Source of the DNA: Amycolatopsis anabasis
GTDB taxonomy: Bacteria; Actinomycetota; Actinomycetes; Mycobacteriales; Pseudonocardiaceae
Length of the DNA stretch: 64,000 nt
Assembly (NCBI RefSeq): GCF_009765355.1
Contig: NZ_VTHK01000009.1
Coordinates: 124,001 to 188,000 of the forward strand
Direction of reading: 5' to 3'
Both the position numbers and the translations under genes were made by a program. Shown one piece after another: positions 49,939 through 59,470 of the stretch. Every line of letters begins with the position of its first letter. Within the stretch, counting starts at the first letter, position 1. The notes beneath the pieces are model-generated. The model had not been told where the DNA came from, ran no database searches, and saw nothing but the letters and a program-made list of their open reading frames with translations.

Positions 49939-51441
49939 TCAGCGGTCGAGAAGTTCCTCGCAAGCCCGGCCCAGCAGGCGGATGCCCGGATCGATCGCCC
50001 GGGGCGGGATCGCCGCGAAACCCACCCGGAAGTGATTGCGGGGCGGATCGTCGCCGAGGAAGAAGATGTCGCCGCCCTCGATGAGGACGCCATGCCGTTC
50101 CGCGCGTTCCACCAGGCGGCGGCAGTCCAGCGCGGGCGGCGCGGTCACCCACAGACTCACCCCGCCCGGCGGGTACGGGTTCTGCGGCCACGGCAGATGC
50201 TCCGCGACCGCCGCGCACGTCGCTTCCCACTTGCGCATCAGCTTCGTGCGGTAGCGGCGCAGGGAACTCTGGTACTGGCCGCTGTCGATGAGCAGGGCCA
50301 GCGCGCGCTGCAGGTGCCCTGGCGGGTGACGCAGCACGTAACGGCGGATCTCGCGCAACTCCCGGACCAGCTCGCGCGGGGCGGCCAGGTACCCCAGCCG
50401 CAGCCCGGGCGAGAGGAACTTCGAGAACGTGCCGAGGTACACGACGTCTCCGGAGCCGTCGAGGGCCTTCAGCGCCGGGGTCGGGCTGCCGCGGTAGCGG
50501 AACTCGCTGTCGTAGTCGTCTTCGACGACCACGGTGCCGGCCGCCGCGGCCAGTTCCAGCAGCCGGCGGCGACGGCCGATGCTCAGGGTGACATTCGTCG
50601 GGTGGTGGTGGCTGGGGGTGAGGTACAGCAGGTCGACGCCGGCGAGGTCGTCCGGTGGGCGCAGCCCGCGCTGGTCGACGTCCAGCCCGCGCACCCCGGC
50701 GCCGCTGCGCAGGAAGATGTGCCGCGCGTCGAGGTAGCCCGGGTTCTCCATCGCCACGACCTGCTCGGGCCCCAGCAGCGCACGTCCGAGCAGATCGAGG
50801 CCCTGCTGCGAGCCGACGGTGATGAGCACCTCTTCGGGGTCGGCCTCGATCCCGCGGGCGGTGAGCAGGTGCCGGCACACCATGTCGACCAGCATCGGAT
50901 CGTCGGAGCCGACGCTGTCCTGCAGGGCCGGGAAGACGTGCGGCCGGTACAGCGCGTCGCGCAGGCAGCGGGCCCACGACCGGGCCGGGAACGCGCTGAC
51001 GTCCATCTGGCCCGCCACGAACGGGTAGGGATAGGTGTGCCAGTCGGCACGCTTCTCGACGTGCGGCACGTCCGCGTCCGGGTACCGGCGCACCCGGACC
51101 CGCCAGTCGATCCGCGGCTGGGTACGCCGTTCCTGCACCTCGCAGTGCGACCGCATCTCCGCGTTGACGAACAGGCCGCTGCGTTCGCGGCTCTCCAGGA
51201 ACCCTTCGGCCACCAGTTCCTGGTAGGCGAGGTTGATCGTGTTGCGCGAGATGCCGAGTTCGGCCGACAGTTCCCGTGAGCTGGGCAACCGGTGCCCCGG
51301 GGCGAACGTGCCGACCGCGATGCCGTGCTCGACGGCCCGCCGCACCTGGCGGTACAGCGGCTCCGGCGACGACCGATCGATTTCGATCAGGGTACGGGGC
51401 ACCGGCTGCTCCTCGCCGAAGGTCCGGGGGCGACCGAACAT
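49939..51441 (-). CDS. MocR family (GntR HTH plus aminotransferase domain) regulator, TauR-like
   Basis: 500 residues. GntR winged HTH at about 25-95 (PLYRQVRRAVEHGIAVGTFAPGHRLPSSRELSAELGISRNTINLAYQELVAEGFL), then a complete fold-type I aminotransferase-like domain with PGYLDARHIF, VVEDDYDSEFRY and the PLP Lys in TFSKFLSPGLRLGYL. MocR proteins sense amines through PLP. It lies just upstream of the aminotransferase on the same strand; the two identical CTGGAC elements are its likely sites. Confidence 0.93.
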   Translation of the reverse strand: MFGRPRTFGEEQPVPRTLIEIDRSSPEPLYRQVRRAVEHGIAVGTFAPGHRLPSSRELSAELGISRNTINLAYQELVAEGFLESRERSGLFVNAEMRSHCEVQERRTQPRIDWRVRVRRYPDADVPHVEKRADWHTYPYPFVAGQMDVSAFPARSWARCLRDALYRPHVFPALQDSVGSDDPMLVDMVCRHLLTARGIEADPEEVLITVGSQQGLDLLGRALLGPEQVVAMENPGYLDARHIFLRSGAGVRGLDVDQRGLRPPDDLAGVDLLYLTPSHHHPTNVTLSIGRRRRLLELAAAAGTVVVEDDYDSEFRYRGSPTPALKALDGSGDVVYLGTFSKFLSPGLRLGYLAAPRELVRELREIRRYVLRHPPGHLQRALALLIDSGQYQSSLRRYRTKLMRKWEATCAAVAEHLPWPQNPYPPGGVSLWVTAPPALDCRRLVERAERHGVLIEGGDIFFLGDDPPRNHFRVGFAAIPPRAIDPGIRLLGRACEELLDR

Positions 51442-51489
51442 AACCCGCCCGGGGCGCCGGTGGCCAGCCGCCGAAACCTATTTGGACGA

Positions 51490-52779
51490 TCATTCAGGGC
51501 GGTGCGCCGCGGCCATCGTCCGGACAAGCGGGGCGACCTGCTCGGCCATGGCGTGGTAACCGGCGTCGCTGGGGTGCAGCCGGTCTCCGCTGTCGTAGGC
51601 GGGAGCGAGCCGGTCCGGGTCCCCGGGAGCGGCCAGTGCCCGGTCGAGGTCGACCACCGCGTCGTACTCGCCCGAGGTGCGGATCCAGTGGTTCACCTCG
51701 TCGCGTACCCGCTCCCCGCGTTCGCTGTAGTAGAACGCGCCCTTGTACGGCAACAGGGTCGCACCGATCACCTTGATGCCGCGGGCCCGTGCCTGCCGGA
51801 TCAGCTCGCGGTGTCCCGCGATCAGTTCGGCGGCGGTCACTTCTGGATTCGGGGAGCAGGGGAAGTTCTGGATCTCGCTGAAACCGATGTCGTTGATGCC
51901 TTCGAGCACGACGACGGTACCCACTCGTGGCTGGCCCAGCGCGTCGCGTGCGAACCGGGTCAGCGCTTTCTCGCCGACGCAATCGTTGAGCACCCGGTTT
52001 CCGCTGATGCCCGCGTTGAGAACTGGGCGCGCCTTTCCGCCCGCGGCGAGGAGTTCGGCCAGTTCGTCCGGGTACCGGTTGTTCGCGTCCGTTGTGGACG
52101 CGGTGCCGTCGGTGATGGAATTGCCGAAAGCCACTACCGCGTCCCGTTCGGCGGGAACGCCGGTGACTTCCACCCCGGCGAGGTAGTACCAGGACAGGGT
52201 GGTCTCGGTGAACGCGGTGCCGCCCGGGTCGGCCCGGTGGTCACCGGTGGCGCGATAGCTGGTGGCCCGGGCGTCCGCGTGAAAAGTCGCCGGTCCGGTC
52301 GGCTGGGCGAAATACGTTGTCACGGTCACCGACTCCAGCTGCTCGACGCGCAACGGCGCCGCGTCACTGACCACCTCGCCCCGGGCCGGGATGACGACCG
52401 AGGGTGATTGCCCGAAAGTCAAAGGCATCAAGGAATCCGGTCGCACGGACGCGCCTCCTGCGGACAGCGCGACGGTGGCACCGGCCACCGTCAGTGGCGC
52501 GGCCCCGTAGTGGTTGCTCAGCCGGATCCGCGTCGCCGCCCCGCCGTGGGAGACCCGGACGACCTGGCGCACGGTCTGGTTGGTGAAGCCCTCCCGCGAC
52601 CAGTTCGGGATGAATCCGCCGCTGGCCTGCATCATCGAGGCCGACCAGGTACCCGACCAGTCGGTCGCCGCCGCGGGCCCTGGCCGGGCATCGGCGATGC
52701 CCGGACCGGCCAGCAGACCGGCGACCGTGACAATACCGAGCAGCAGAGCGGGAAACCGTTTATGCGTCCTTATCCCCAT
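51490..52779 (-). CDS. Secreted SGNH/GDSL hydrolase
   Basis: 429 residues after CGGGAGGTC. Signal peptide to about residue 32 (ADA-R). An N-terminal beta-rich domain (about 40-215) precedes the SGNH core: block I VVAFGNSITDG (Ser), block II AGISGNRV, block III GINDIGF and block V DRLHPSDAGYH (Asp/His). Likely an extracellular esterase acting on polysaccharide or lipid esters. Confidence 0.92.
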   Translation of the reverse strand: MGIRTHKRFPALLLGIVTVAGLLAGPGIADARPGPAAATDWSGTWSASMMQASGGFIPNWSREGFTNQTVRQVVRVSHGGAATRIRLSNHYGAAPLTVAGATVALSAGGASVRPDSLMPLTFGQSPSVVIPARGEVVSDAAPLRVEQLESVTVTTYFAQPTGPATFHADARATSYRATGDHRADPGGTAFTETTLSWYYLAGVEVTGVPAERDAVVAFGNSITDGTASTTDANNRYPDELAELLAAGGKARPVLNAGISGNRVLNDCVGEKALTRFARDALGQPRVGTVVVLEGINDIGFSEIQNFPCSPNPEVTAAELIAGHRELIRQARARGIKVIGATLLPYKGAFYYSERGERVRDEVNHWIRTSGEYDAVVDLDRALAAPGDPDRLAPAYDSGDRLHPSDAGYHAMAEQVAPLVRTMAAAHRPE

Positions 52780-52973
52780 TTGTTATGACCTCCCGCAACG
52801 TTTTTTATTGCCTGCCGTAATGGCGAAGCAATCGCATGGGGTCTGGTGTGGCTCCAAGCGCGTCGAACCGATTTCACATCAGTAATGTCAGAAACGCTAG
52901 CACGCCGATAATTACGTTAGGTACACGCTGAACGGCGCAAATTTGTTCCCCGGTTCGGGTGCGGCGCCGTCGG

Positions 52974-53951
52974 TCAGCGGTAGGATTCCCGGGGGAATCG
53001 GGCGCCGGACCAGAATCCCAGCACGTCGTGGTTGAACTCCGGCGGTCGTTCCCAATTCGCGGAGTGCCCGGCCCTGCGGTAGATCAGCGTGCCGGCGTCC
53101 GGCAGATGGGCGGCGATCATCCGCAGGATCGGGGGTGGCAGGTAGAGGTCGGCGTCGCCGGTCATGAGCAAGGTTCGCACGGAGAGGGTTTCCAGCCGGG
53201 GCCAGTCGATCGGCTCGGACAGGTTCTGGCCCGGCACCGGGTGCCCGCCCAGCGAGCGTTGGGAAATCTCCCGCCACTTCCGGGTGCCCTCTTCGTTGGC
53301 CGCGCGGTAGTGCGGGCTCAGTTCCAGGAAGTCGTGTGGCATGTTCTCGAAGCCCGGTGGCCGCAGCAGCCCGGTGATCCGCAGGTATTCCGGGTCGGAG
53401 ATGCCCATGAAACTGCTCAGGATGACCAGGCTGAGCAGTCGTCGGGGGTGCAGCAGCGCGTAGTCGGTCGCGTAGTATCCGCCCAGCGCCGCGCCGAGCA
53501 GGTGGAACCGCCGCAACCCGAGATGCTCGACCAGGGCGTGCAGGTCCGCGGCGCCCACCCCCGGGTCGCCCGGTTCCGGGGGAGTGGAGTTGTAGTGGCC
53601 GCGTCGCGAGTACGCGATCACCCGGTAACCGGCGCGGGCGAACACCGGTTGCTGGTACGGCCACGACAGGGCGCTTCCGCTGCCCGGGTGCACGAGCACG
53701 ACCGCGGGGCCGGCGCCACCGGTGTCCCAGAACCACAGCCGCCCGCCGGGTACGTCCAGGAAGCCTTCCCCGCACGGAACCTGGGCTGGAATCGGCTCGG
53801 GCGCCAACGAGTGGCACCTCGCGGACTCAGGTGCGTCCGCCGAACCGGTTGCGGCCATCGCCGAGCCGGGGGCGGCGAGTGCGGCGGCGGCCGTGGAAGC
53901 CAGAACGGTACGTCTGGCCACCTGCCCGCCGGTGGTCGCTGCGCGTGTCAT
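52974..53951 (-). CDS. Exported alpha/beta-hydrolase fold protein lacking the nucleophile Ser
   Basis: 325 residues from the ATG at 53951. N-terminal Tat-like leader (QVARRTVLASTAAAALAAPG). Fold features: VVLVHPGSGSALSWPYQQ oxyanion region, YSRRGHYNS, then LLGAALGGYYA where GxSxG is expected. The DNA reads GCG-GCG here, so Ala replaces Ser. Acid region TGDADLYLP and His in RRAGHSANWE are kept. Either a non-hydrolytic family member or an inactivated esterase. The cofactor-free dioxygenase/C-C hydrolase group usually keeps Ser, so this is unusual. Confidence 0.85.
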   Translation of the reverse strand: MTRAATTGGQVARRTVLASTAAAALAAPGSAMAATGSADAPESARCHSLAPEPIPAQVPCGEGFLDVPGGRLWFWDTGGAGPAVVLVHPGSGSALSWPYQQPVFARAGYRVIAYSRRGHYNSTPPEPGDPGVGAADLHALVEHLGLRRFHLLGAALGGYYATDYALLHPRRLLSLVILSSFMGISDPEYLRITGLLRPPGFENMPHDFLELSPHYRAANEEGTRKWREISQRSLGGHPVPGQNLSEPIDWPRLETLSVRTLLMTGDADLYLPPPILRMIAAHLPDAGTLIYRRAGHSANWERPPEFNHDVLGFWSGARFPRESYR

Positions 53952-54236
53952 GTGGAGGTTCCCTAGGGGCGTGGTTGGTCGTCGCGGTGGCACCGGTTAC
54001 CCCGAACAAGCCCCCGGCGCAGGAGCTGCGGATGCGGCCCTGTTGATCTATGAGAATGCACCCATGTTGTTGCGAATGTCAACACCTGCAGAACCGCGAC
54101 GAGCTGCCTGGGGTTGCCGCATGGGACTGTCCTATGAGGACGCTGCGCCGAGCGGGTCGCCGGGTTGCGGCTCGCCCCGCCCAAGACACCCGCCGACGTC
54201 CGGCGGCGGCTGGTGACAAGAAGTGCGGTCTCGTCT

Positions 54237-55649
54237 TCATGGGCGGTCGGTGACCGCTTTGCTCCGGCGTCGGTTGCCCAGAACGGTCAGGCCGAGGCTG
54301 GACAGGAACACCGCCGGCATCACGCAGACCAGCACCGTGTTGGTCGTGGCTCCTGCCGCGGTCAGCACGTCGACGTGGGCGACGACCAGGACCAGCGCGG
54401 TGGTGAGCAGGGCCGTGGCCAGGGCGGCGGTGGCCAGCACAGCGGGGGATCTCCGGCCGGCGCGTCCGCTGGCGAGGAACGCCCCCGCCGAGGCTGCGAC
54501 GAGCACCTGCAATCCCAGCACGCCGATCACCCCCGGGGTGTTGACCCACAGCAGGAGGTGCCGGTAGGGGTCGGCGCCCGCCGCGGCGAAGGCCAGCACG
54601 ACCGCCAGTGCCAGCGCGCATTGCAGCAGTCCCGCGACATACGGCGAGCGGTGCCGGGGATGCAGCCTGCCGAGCGGACGCGGCAGGATCCGGTCGCGGG
54701 ACAGCGCGTACACGTAGCGGTTGACCGCGTTGTGGAAGGCGAGCTGGGTGGCGTAGACGCTGGTGATGATCAGGATTCGCATCAGGGTGGTGGCCCAGGG
54801 GCCGAGGTAGCGGTCGGTGGCGAGGAAGAACAGGTCGGCGGTGTGCTCTCCGGCCACGGCCACCGCCGCGCTCTCGCCGAAGGCCTGCACCACGGCCCAG
54901 ACGATGAACGCGTACAGCACGGCCATGAACGCGACCGCGAGGTAGGTCGCCCGCGGGATGCTGCGTTCCGGATCGCGGGCTTCCTCCCGGTAGAGCACGG
55001 TCGATTCGAAGCCCATGAAGGCGGCGAAGCTGATCGCCAGCACCCCGGCCATTCCCGGGGTGGACACGGCCTCCGGGGTGAACGAACCGGCGCCGAGCCC
55101 GTCCGCGCCGCCCCGCACCACCACCGCGACGGCCAGCGCCACCAGCAGCCCGGTTTCGGCGATCAGCAGGACTCCGAGCACGTGTGCGCCGACGTCGATC
55201 CCGCGGTAGCCCAGGCCGAGCACGGCCAGCACCGCGACGGCCGCGATGAGCGGCCAGGGCACGTCCCAGCCGAGCAGGTCGCGCAGGGTCGCCTGCGCCT
55301 GGGTGGCGAACAGCCCGAACACGCCGATCTGCAGGGCGTTGTAGGCGACCAGCGCACTGACTCCCGCGGCCACGCCGGTGGCGCGGCCGAGGCCGCGGCT
55401 GATGTAGGAGTAGAAGGCGCCCGCGTCGGTGACATGCCGCGTCATGGGCAGGAAGGCGGCGGCGAACACGGACAGCACGGCGCCCGCGGCCAGATAGCCC
55501 ACCGGTGCGCCGATCCCGCCGAGCAGGATGGCCAGCGGCGCCACGCCCACCATCACGGTGAGCGGCGCGGCGGCCGAGACCACGAGGAACACGATCCCGC
55601 CGGTGCCGAGCGCGTCGCGTTTGAGCTCGGGCCGCGCCGGGCCGGTCAT
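54237..55649 (-). CDS. APC family amine/amino acid permease
   Basis: 470 residues from the ATG at 55649, overlapping the amine oxidase stop as ATGA. Twelve hydrophobic helices; GGIVFLVVSAAAPLTVMVG and FAAFMGFESTVLYREEARDPERSIPRATYLAV are typical APC-superfamily motifs of the amine-uptake group. Coupling to an amine oxidase suggests import of its substrate. Confidence 0.9.
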   Translation of the reverse strand: MTGPARPELKRDALGTGGIVFLVVSAAAPLTVMVGVAPLAILLGGIGAPVGYLAAGAVLSVFAAAFLPMTRHVTDAGAFYSYISRGLGRATGVAAGVSALVAYNALQIGVFGLFATQAQATLRDLLGWDVPWPLIAAVAVLAVLGLGYRGIDVGAHVLGVLLIAETGLLVALAVAVVVRGGADGLGAGSFTPEAVSTPGMAGVLAISFAAFMGFESTVLYREEARDPERSIPRATYLAVAFMAVLYAFIVWAVVQAFGESAAVAVAGEHTADLFFLATDRYLGPWATTLMRILIITSVYATQLAFHNAVNRYVYALSRDRILPRPLGRLHPRHRSPYVAGLLQCALALAVVLAFAAAGADPYRHLLLWVNTPGVIGVLGLQVLVAASAGAFLASGRAGRRSPAVLATAALATALLTTALVLVVAHVDVLTAAGATTNTVLVCVMPAVFLSSLGLTVLGNRRRSKAVTDRP

Positions 55650-56941
55650 CGGAGAGCCTCGATCAGTTCGGTGGCGGCTCGGCGGCCGCTGTCGATCGCG
55701 CCGTCGATGAAACCGGGCCAGCGCAGGGCGGTGTGCGCGCCGCCGAAGTGCACCAGGCCTTCCGGGCGGCCCAGTTCCCTTTCGTAGCGGGAGATCTGGC
55801 CCGCGCGGAACGTGGTCCAGGTGCCCCGGGACCATTCGTCGTCGACCCAGCGGTGGGTGGCGGTGTGCAGCACCTCGGCGCCGGGGGCGAACTCGCGCAC
55901 CGCCCGCCGCACGTCCGCGGGGTCGTCGCCGTCCACCCGGTCGTGCTCGGGGGCGAAGCAGACGAGCAGCACCCCTTCGGCGGTGGTGCGCATCGCGCCG
56001 ACGTAGTCGAAGGCGGTGCGCCAGCCGTAGCCGGAGAGGTCCTCGGGCACCCCGCGCGCCAGCGCCCAGATCTTCTGGCCCTGCCCCGCGTGGTTCTCCC
56101 GGGAGATCTCCCGTTTCGGCGCGGAGAGGGCGGGCAGGAACTCCAGCCGCCGCAACGTCCCCAGCGGCACCGTGACCAGGACGCGCCGCGCGCGGTCGAC
56201 GCCGCCGCCGTGCCGGACCAGGACACCGCCGCCGCCCTGCTCGACGACCGACACCGGGCAGCCGAGCCGGATCGTGGCGGAGCCGTCGGCGGCGATGGCC
56301 CGCGCGAGCGAGCGGGTGCCGTCGGTGAAGGTGTGTCCGAGCACGCTGGCCCGGATCATTCCCCACACCGAGTTCCCCATGGCGGCCAGCCAGCGCAGGA
56401 TGTCCAGCGCGGACCCGGTGTCGGCGCGGGCGTTGCCGCACCCGCAGAACCAGGAGACCACGAGGTCCCGGACCGTGCCGGTGAGCCCTGCCCGCCTGGC
56501 CCAGTCCTCGATCGGGATGTCGAGGTCGGCCAGCCCCTGGCAGGACAGCGGGCGGTCGAGGTCCAGCCGCGCCCCCGCGGCCAGCAGCGCGCGCAGGCCG
56601 TGCTCCAGCGAGTCGAGCGCGGTGGCGGGCACCGGCAGCAGGCTGTCCAGGACGCGGCCGCCGTCGGACCAGGTCATCCTGCCGGGCAGCGCGCTGGCCT
56701 CGACGGCGATGCCGTACCGGGCGACCTCGCTGAACACCGCGGTCTGCTCCGGGACGATCCAGGTGCCGCCCATCTCCAGGCCGATGCCGGGGAAGAGGTC
56801 CTCGCGGTACCAGGTGCGGCCGCCGATCCGGTCCCTGGCCTCCAGCACCAGCACCCGGTGCCCGGCCAGGCTCAGGTCGCGGGCGGCGGTCAGGCCGGAG
56901 AACCCCGCCCCGACCACGATGACGTCGTAGCCGTCCTGCAT
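55646..56941 (-). CDS. Flavin monoamine oxidase family protein
   Basis: 431 residues after AAGGAGAACGTG. FAD-binding GxGxxG as VIVVGAGFSGLTAARDL, second GG motif ARDRIGGRTWY, LEMGGTWIVPEQ, and the C-terminal FAD-contact GLVHFGGAHTALRWPGFIDGAIDSG. Oxidises a primary/secondary amine to an aldehyde, ammonia and peroxide. The middle gene of amidohydrolase-oxidase-permease. Confidence 0.93.
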   Translation of the reverse strand: MQDGYDVIVVGAGFSGLTAARDLSLAGHRVLVLEARDRIGGRTWYREDLFPGIGLEMGGTWIVPEQTAVFSEVARYGIAVEASALPGRMTWSDGGRVLDSLLPVPATALDSLEHGLRALLAAGARLDLDRPLSCQGLADLDIPIEDWARRAGLTGTVRDLVVSWFCGCGNARADTGSALDILRWLAAMGNSVWGMIRASVLGHTFTDGTRSLARAIAADGSATIRLGCPVSVVEQGGGGVLVRHGGGVDRARRVLVTVPLGTLRRLEFLPALSAPKREISRENHAGQGQKIWALARGVPEDLSGYGWRTAFDYVGAMRTTAEGVLLVCFAPEHDRVDGDDPADVRRAVREFAPGAEVLHTATHRWVDDEWSRGTWTTFRAGQISRYERELGRPEGLVHFGGAHTALRWPGFIDGAIDSGRRAATELIEALR

Positions 56942-56952
56942 CACGTTCTCCT

Positions 56953-58593
56953 TCAGCGATTTCCGGAAAGAGTCGAATGGGTTATCTGTCCATTCAGGAC
57001 AGTCAGGGCGATGGGCGCCTCGGCGAGCTCGTCGGCGGGCGCCCGCAGCGGATCGACGGTGAAGGCGGTGAGGTCGGCGCGCCGGCCGGGCCGGATCCGG
57101 CCGGCGACCGCGGACTCGCCGGCCGCCTCGGCGGCGTGCGTGGTCATCCCCGCCAGCGCCATCAGCGCGGTGAGGGCCTGCCCGGGTAGCACCGGTTCGA
57201 TCTCGGGGCTGCCCGCGGGGCGGCGCAGCCGGGCTCCGGCGAGCACTCGTCTCGGGTCGAAGGACGCGATCGGCCAGTCCGATCCGAGGACCAGGGTGGC
57301 CCCGGCGTCGGCGAGGTCGCGGCACCGCCAGGCCCTGCCCGCGCGCGGGGCGCCGAGCCGCCGGGACCAGTTGTCACCGCCGTCGGCCCTGCTGTAGTGG
57401 GCGTGGGTGGGCTGCATCGAGGCCACCACGCCCAGTTCGGCGAAGCGGCGCAGCTGGCCGTCCGGCACGGTCTCGAGGTGCTCGACCCGGTGCCGGGCAC
57501 CGGTATCCGGCAGTCCGGCCACCGTGTCCAGCACATGCCGGACGGCGGCGTCCCCGATGGCGTGGGTCGCGGTCGGCACGCCGTGCGCGGCGAAAAACCG
57601 GACCGCGGCGGAGAATTCCGCCGGATCCGGCCAGAACGACCGGGTGGAGGCGCCCCGGGTGTCCGGTTCCTCCAGCCAGGCCGTCCCGCCGTCGATCGTG
57701 CCGTCGAGGAAGAGCTTGACCCCGCCGACCCGCCACAACTCGCCGTGCTGCCGCTGCGCCCGGAGCAGCTCCTGCCAGCCCGGCTCGCCGTCGCCGGGCA
57801 TGCACCACGGGGCGAACCGCAGCCGCACCGGCAACTCGCCCGCCGCGTCCAGGTCACCGACCAGCTCGATCCCGTCGCCGTCCATCACGTGCCCACCGGT
57901 CAGACCGGCCGCCGCCATCTCCCGGAGCAACCGCCGCAGCCGCGCCCGGCGGCGCGCCTCCGGCTCGGCCGGGATGACCAGGCGCACCAGGTCCATCGCC
58001 TCGTGCTCGAGCAGATGACCGGTGGGCCGCCCCGCCGGATCGCAGGCGATGCTGGCGCCCTGCCCGAACTCGCGCGGGCCGTCGACCCCGGCCAGCCGCA
58101 GCGCGGCGGAACCGGCCAGCGCCGAGTGGGCGTCGGCGAAGGTCAGGAAGGCGGGGACCTCGCCCGCCGCCTCGTCCACCACGCGCGCGGTGACCGGGTC
58201 CTCGCCGAACACGTTCGGGTCCAGGTTCCAGCCGAGGATCCAGTCACCCGGACCCGCCCGCCGCCGTTCCGCGGCGATCCGATCGCGCAACCCGCGCAGG
58301 TCGCGCACTCCGCCCAGGTCGGCTCCCGCTGTCGTCTCCAGCCCCAGCACCGGGTGCAGGTGGCCGTCGACGAGGCCGGGCGTGAGGGTCGCACCCGCCA
58401 GGTCGACCGTGGCGGTGCGCGGTCCGCGCAACCAGCGCAGCTCGTGGTCGTCGCCGACGGCGAGGATCGTGCCGTCGCGCACGGCGACGGCCTTCGCGAC
58501 GGGGTGGGCGGGGTCGAGGGTGCGCACCAGGCCGCCGTGCAGCAGCAGGTCCGCGGTTCGCTGCTCGGGGAGATGCATGTCGGGGAGGTGCAT
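56953..58593 (-). CDS. YtcJ-like metal-dependent amidohydrolase
   Basis: 546 residues; ATG at 58578 is an alternative start. Amidohydrolase superfamily of the YtcJ/NfdA type: TPGLVDGHLHP (HxH metal site), GVKLFLDGTIDGGTAWL (carbamylated-Lys strand), THAIGDAAV, RVEHLET, and ASMQPTHAHY with VLGSDWPIASFDPRRVLA (Asp). It would hydrolyse an amide before the amine oxidase acts. First gene of the three-gene operon. Confidence 0.92.
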   Translation of the reverse strand: MHLPDMHLPEQRTADLLLHGGLVRTLDPAHPVAKAVAVRDGTILAVGDDHELRWLRGPRTATVDLAGATLTPGLVDGHLHPVLGLETTAGADLGGVRDLRGLRDRIAAERRRAGPGDWILGWNLDPNVFGEDPVTARVVDEAAGEVPAFLTFADAHSALAGSAALRLAGVDGPREFGQGASIACDPAGRPTGHLLEHEAMDLVRLVIPAEPEARRRARLRRLLREMAAAGLTGGHVMDGDGIELVGDLDAAGELPVRLRFAPWCMPGDGEPGWQELLRAQRQHGELWRVGGVKLFLDGTIDGGTAWLEEPDTRGASTRSFWPDPAEFSAAVRFFAAHGVPTATHAIGDAAVRHVLDTVAGLPDTGARHRVEHLETVPDGQLRRFAELGVVASMQPTHAHYSRADGGDNWSRRLGAPRAGRAWRCRDLADAGATLVLGSDWPIASFDPRRVLAGARLRRPAGSPEIEPVLPGQALTALMALAGMTTHAAEAAGESAVAGRIRPGRRADLTAFTVDPLRAPADELAEAPIALTVLNGQITHSTLSGNR

Positions 58594-58622
58594 GAGCGGG
58601 TAGTCTCCGCATGGTCAACGTG

Positions 58623-58642
58623 ATAGTCAACACCGTGACTAT
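58623..58642. promoter_or_regulatory. TetR operator ATAGTCA-N6-TGACTAT
   Basis: Perfect 7-bp arms in the divergent spacer, 10 bp before the TetR start and 30 bp before the amidohydrolase start; GTCAAC is repeated directly just upstream. Well placed to block both transcripts. Confidence 0.65.
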
Positions 58643-58652
58643 GGGAGGGATG

Positions 58653-59342
58653 ATGGCCGCCACCCGCCGCCGCAGGCCGCGGAACAGCCTGAACCAGCAG
58701 GTGATCGTCGACGCGGCGTTCGCCATCGTGGACCGGGGCGGGATCGAGGCGCTGACCTTCGCCGCGCTCGGTCGTGCGCTCGGCGCGCACCCGACCGCGA
58801 TCTACCGGCACTTCCGGGACAAGGACGAGCTCCTGCTCGCGATCACCGACGCGTTGCAGGCCCAGTCCCAGGAGAACGGCCTGGTCACCACCGACGACTG
58901 GCGGGCCGACCTCCGCCAGGGCGCGCTCGACCTGCACGCGGCCTACCTGCGGCATCCCCGGCTCGCGCAGCTCGCCGCCCGGACCGCGCGCAGGCCGCAC
59001 GAATTCCGCGCCGTGGAGCACATCCTGTCCTGCCTGCGCCGGGCCGGTTTCGACGAAGAAGCCGCCGCCCGCCACTACCGCGCGTTCGGGGACTTCGTGC
59101 TGGCGCACTCCAGCCTGGACGCCGCACTGGCCGCGCTCGAACCGCGCGTGCGCGAGGCCGACCTCGCGGCCTGGGACGGCCAGTACCGCAGGCTGTCCGC
59201 GCAGGACTACCCGAACATCGCCGCGGTGGCCCGGTACCTGCCCGAGCTGGACGATCCCGGCAACTTCACGTTCGCGCTGGACCTGATGATCGAGGCGATC
59301 GCCCGCCGGGCAACCGGCCAGGAGGGCGGTTCTCCGGGCTGA
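58653..59342 (+). CDS. TetR family regulator of the amidohydrolase/amine oxidase operon
   Basis: 229 residues from the ATG at 58653 behind GGGAGGG (ATGs at 58641 and 58650 are alternatives). HTH at about 30-60 (GIEALTFAALGRALGAHPTAIYRHFRDKDELL). Divergent from the operon. Confidence 0.92.
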   Translation: MAATRRRRPRNSLNQQVIVDAAFAIVDRGGIEALTFAALGRALGAHPTAIYRHFRDKDELLLAITDALQAQSQENGLVTTDDWRADLRQGALDLHAAYLRHPRLAQLAARTARRPHEFRAVEHILSCLRRAGFDEEAAARHYRAFGDFVLAHSSLDAALAALEPRVREADLAAWDGQYRRLSAQDYPNIAAVARYLPELDDPGNFTFALDLMIEAIARRATGQEGGSPG

Positions 59343-59470
59343 CCCGCCCTTCGACGTCCATGCCGTCAGGTTGCGGATGGGCGGAGATCGCCGCCTGGGA
59401 TACTCGCTCGACAGCACGCGGCGACCCTCGAAACAATGCGTCGCCAGGGGAACCAGGGAGCAGGGGGGAC

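Noticed and set aside
48283-51279. 998-codon plus-strand open frame
   Set aside because: Spans the antisense of the aminotransferase and MocR genes; no motifs, produced by high GC content.
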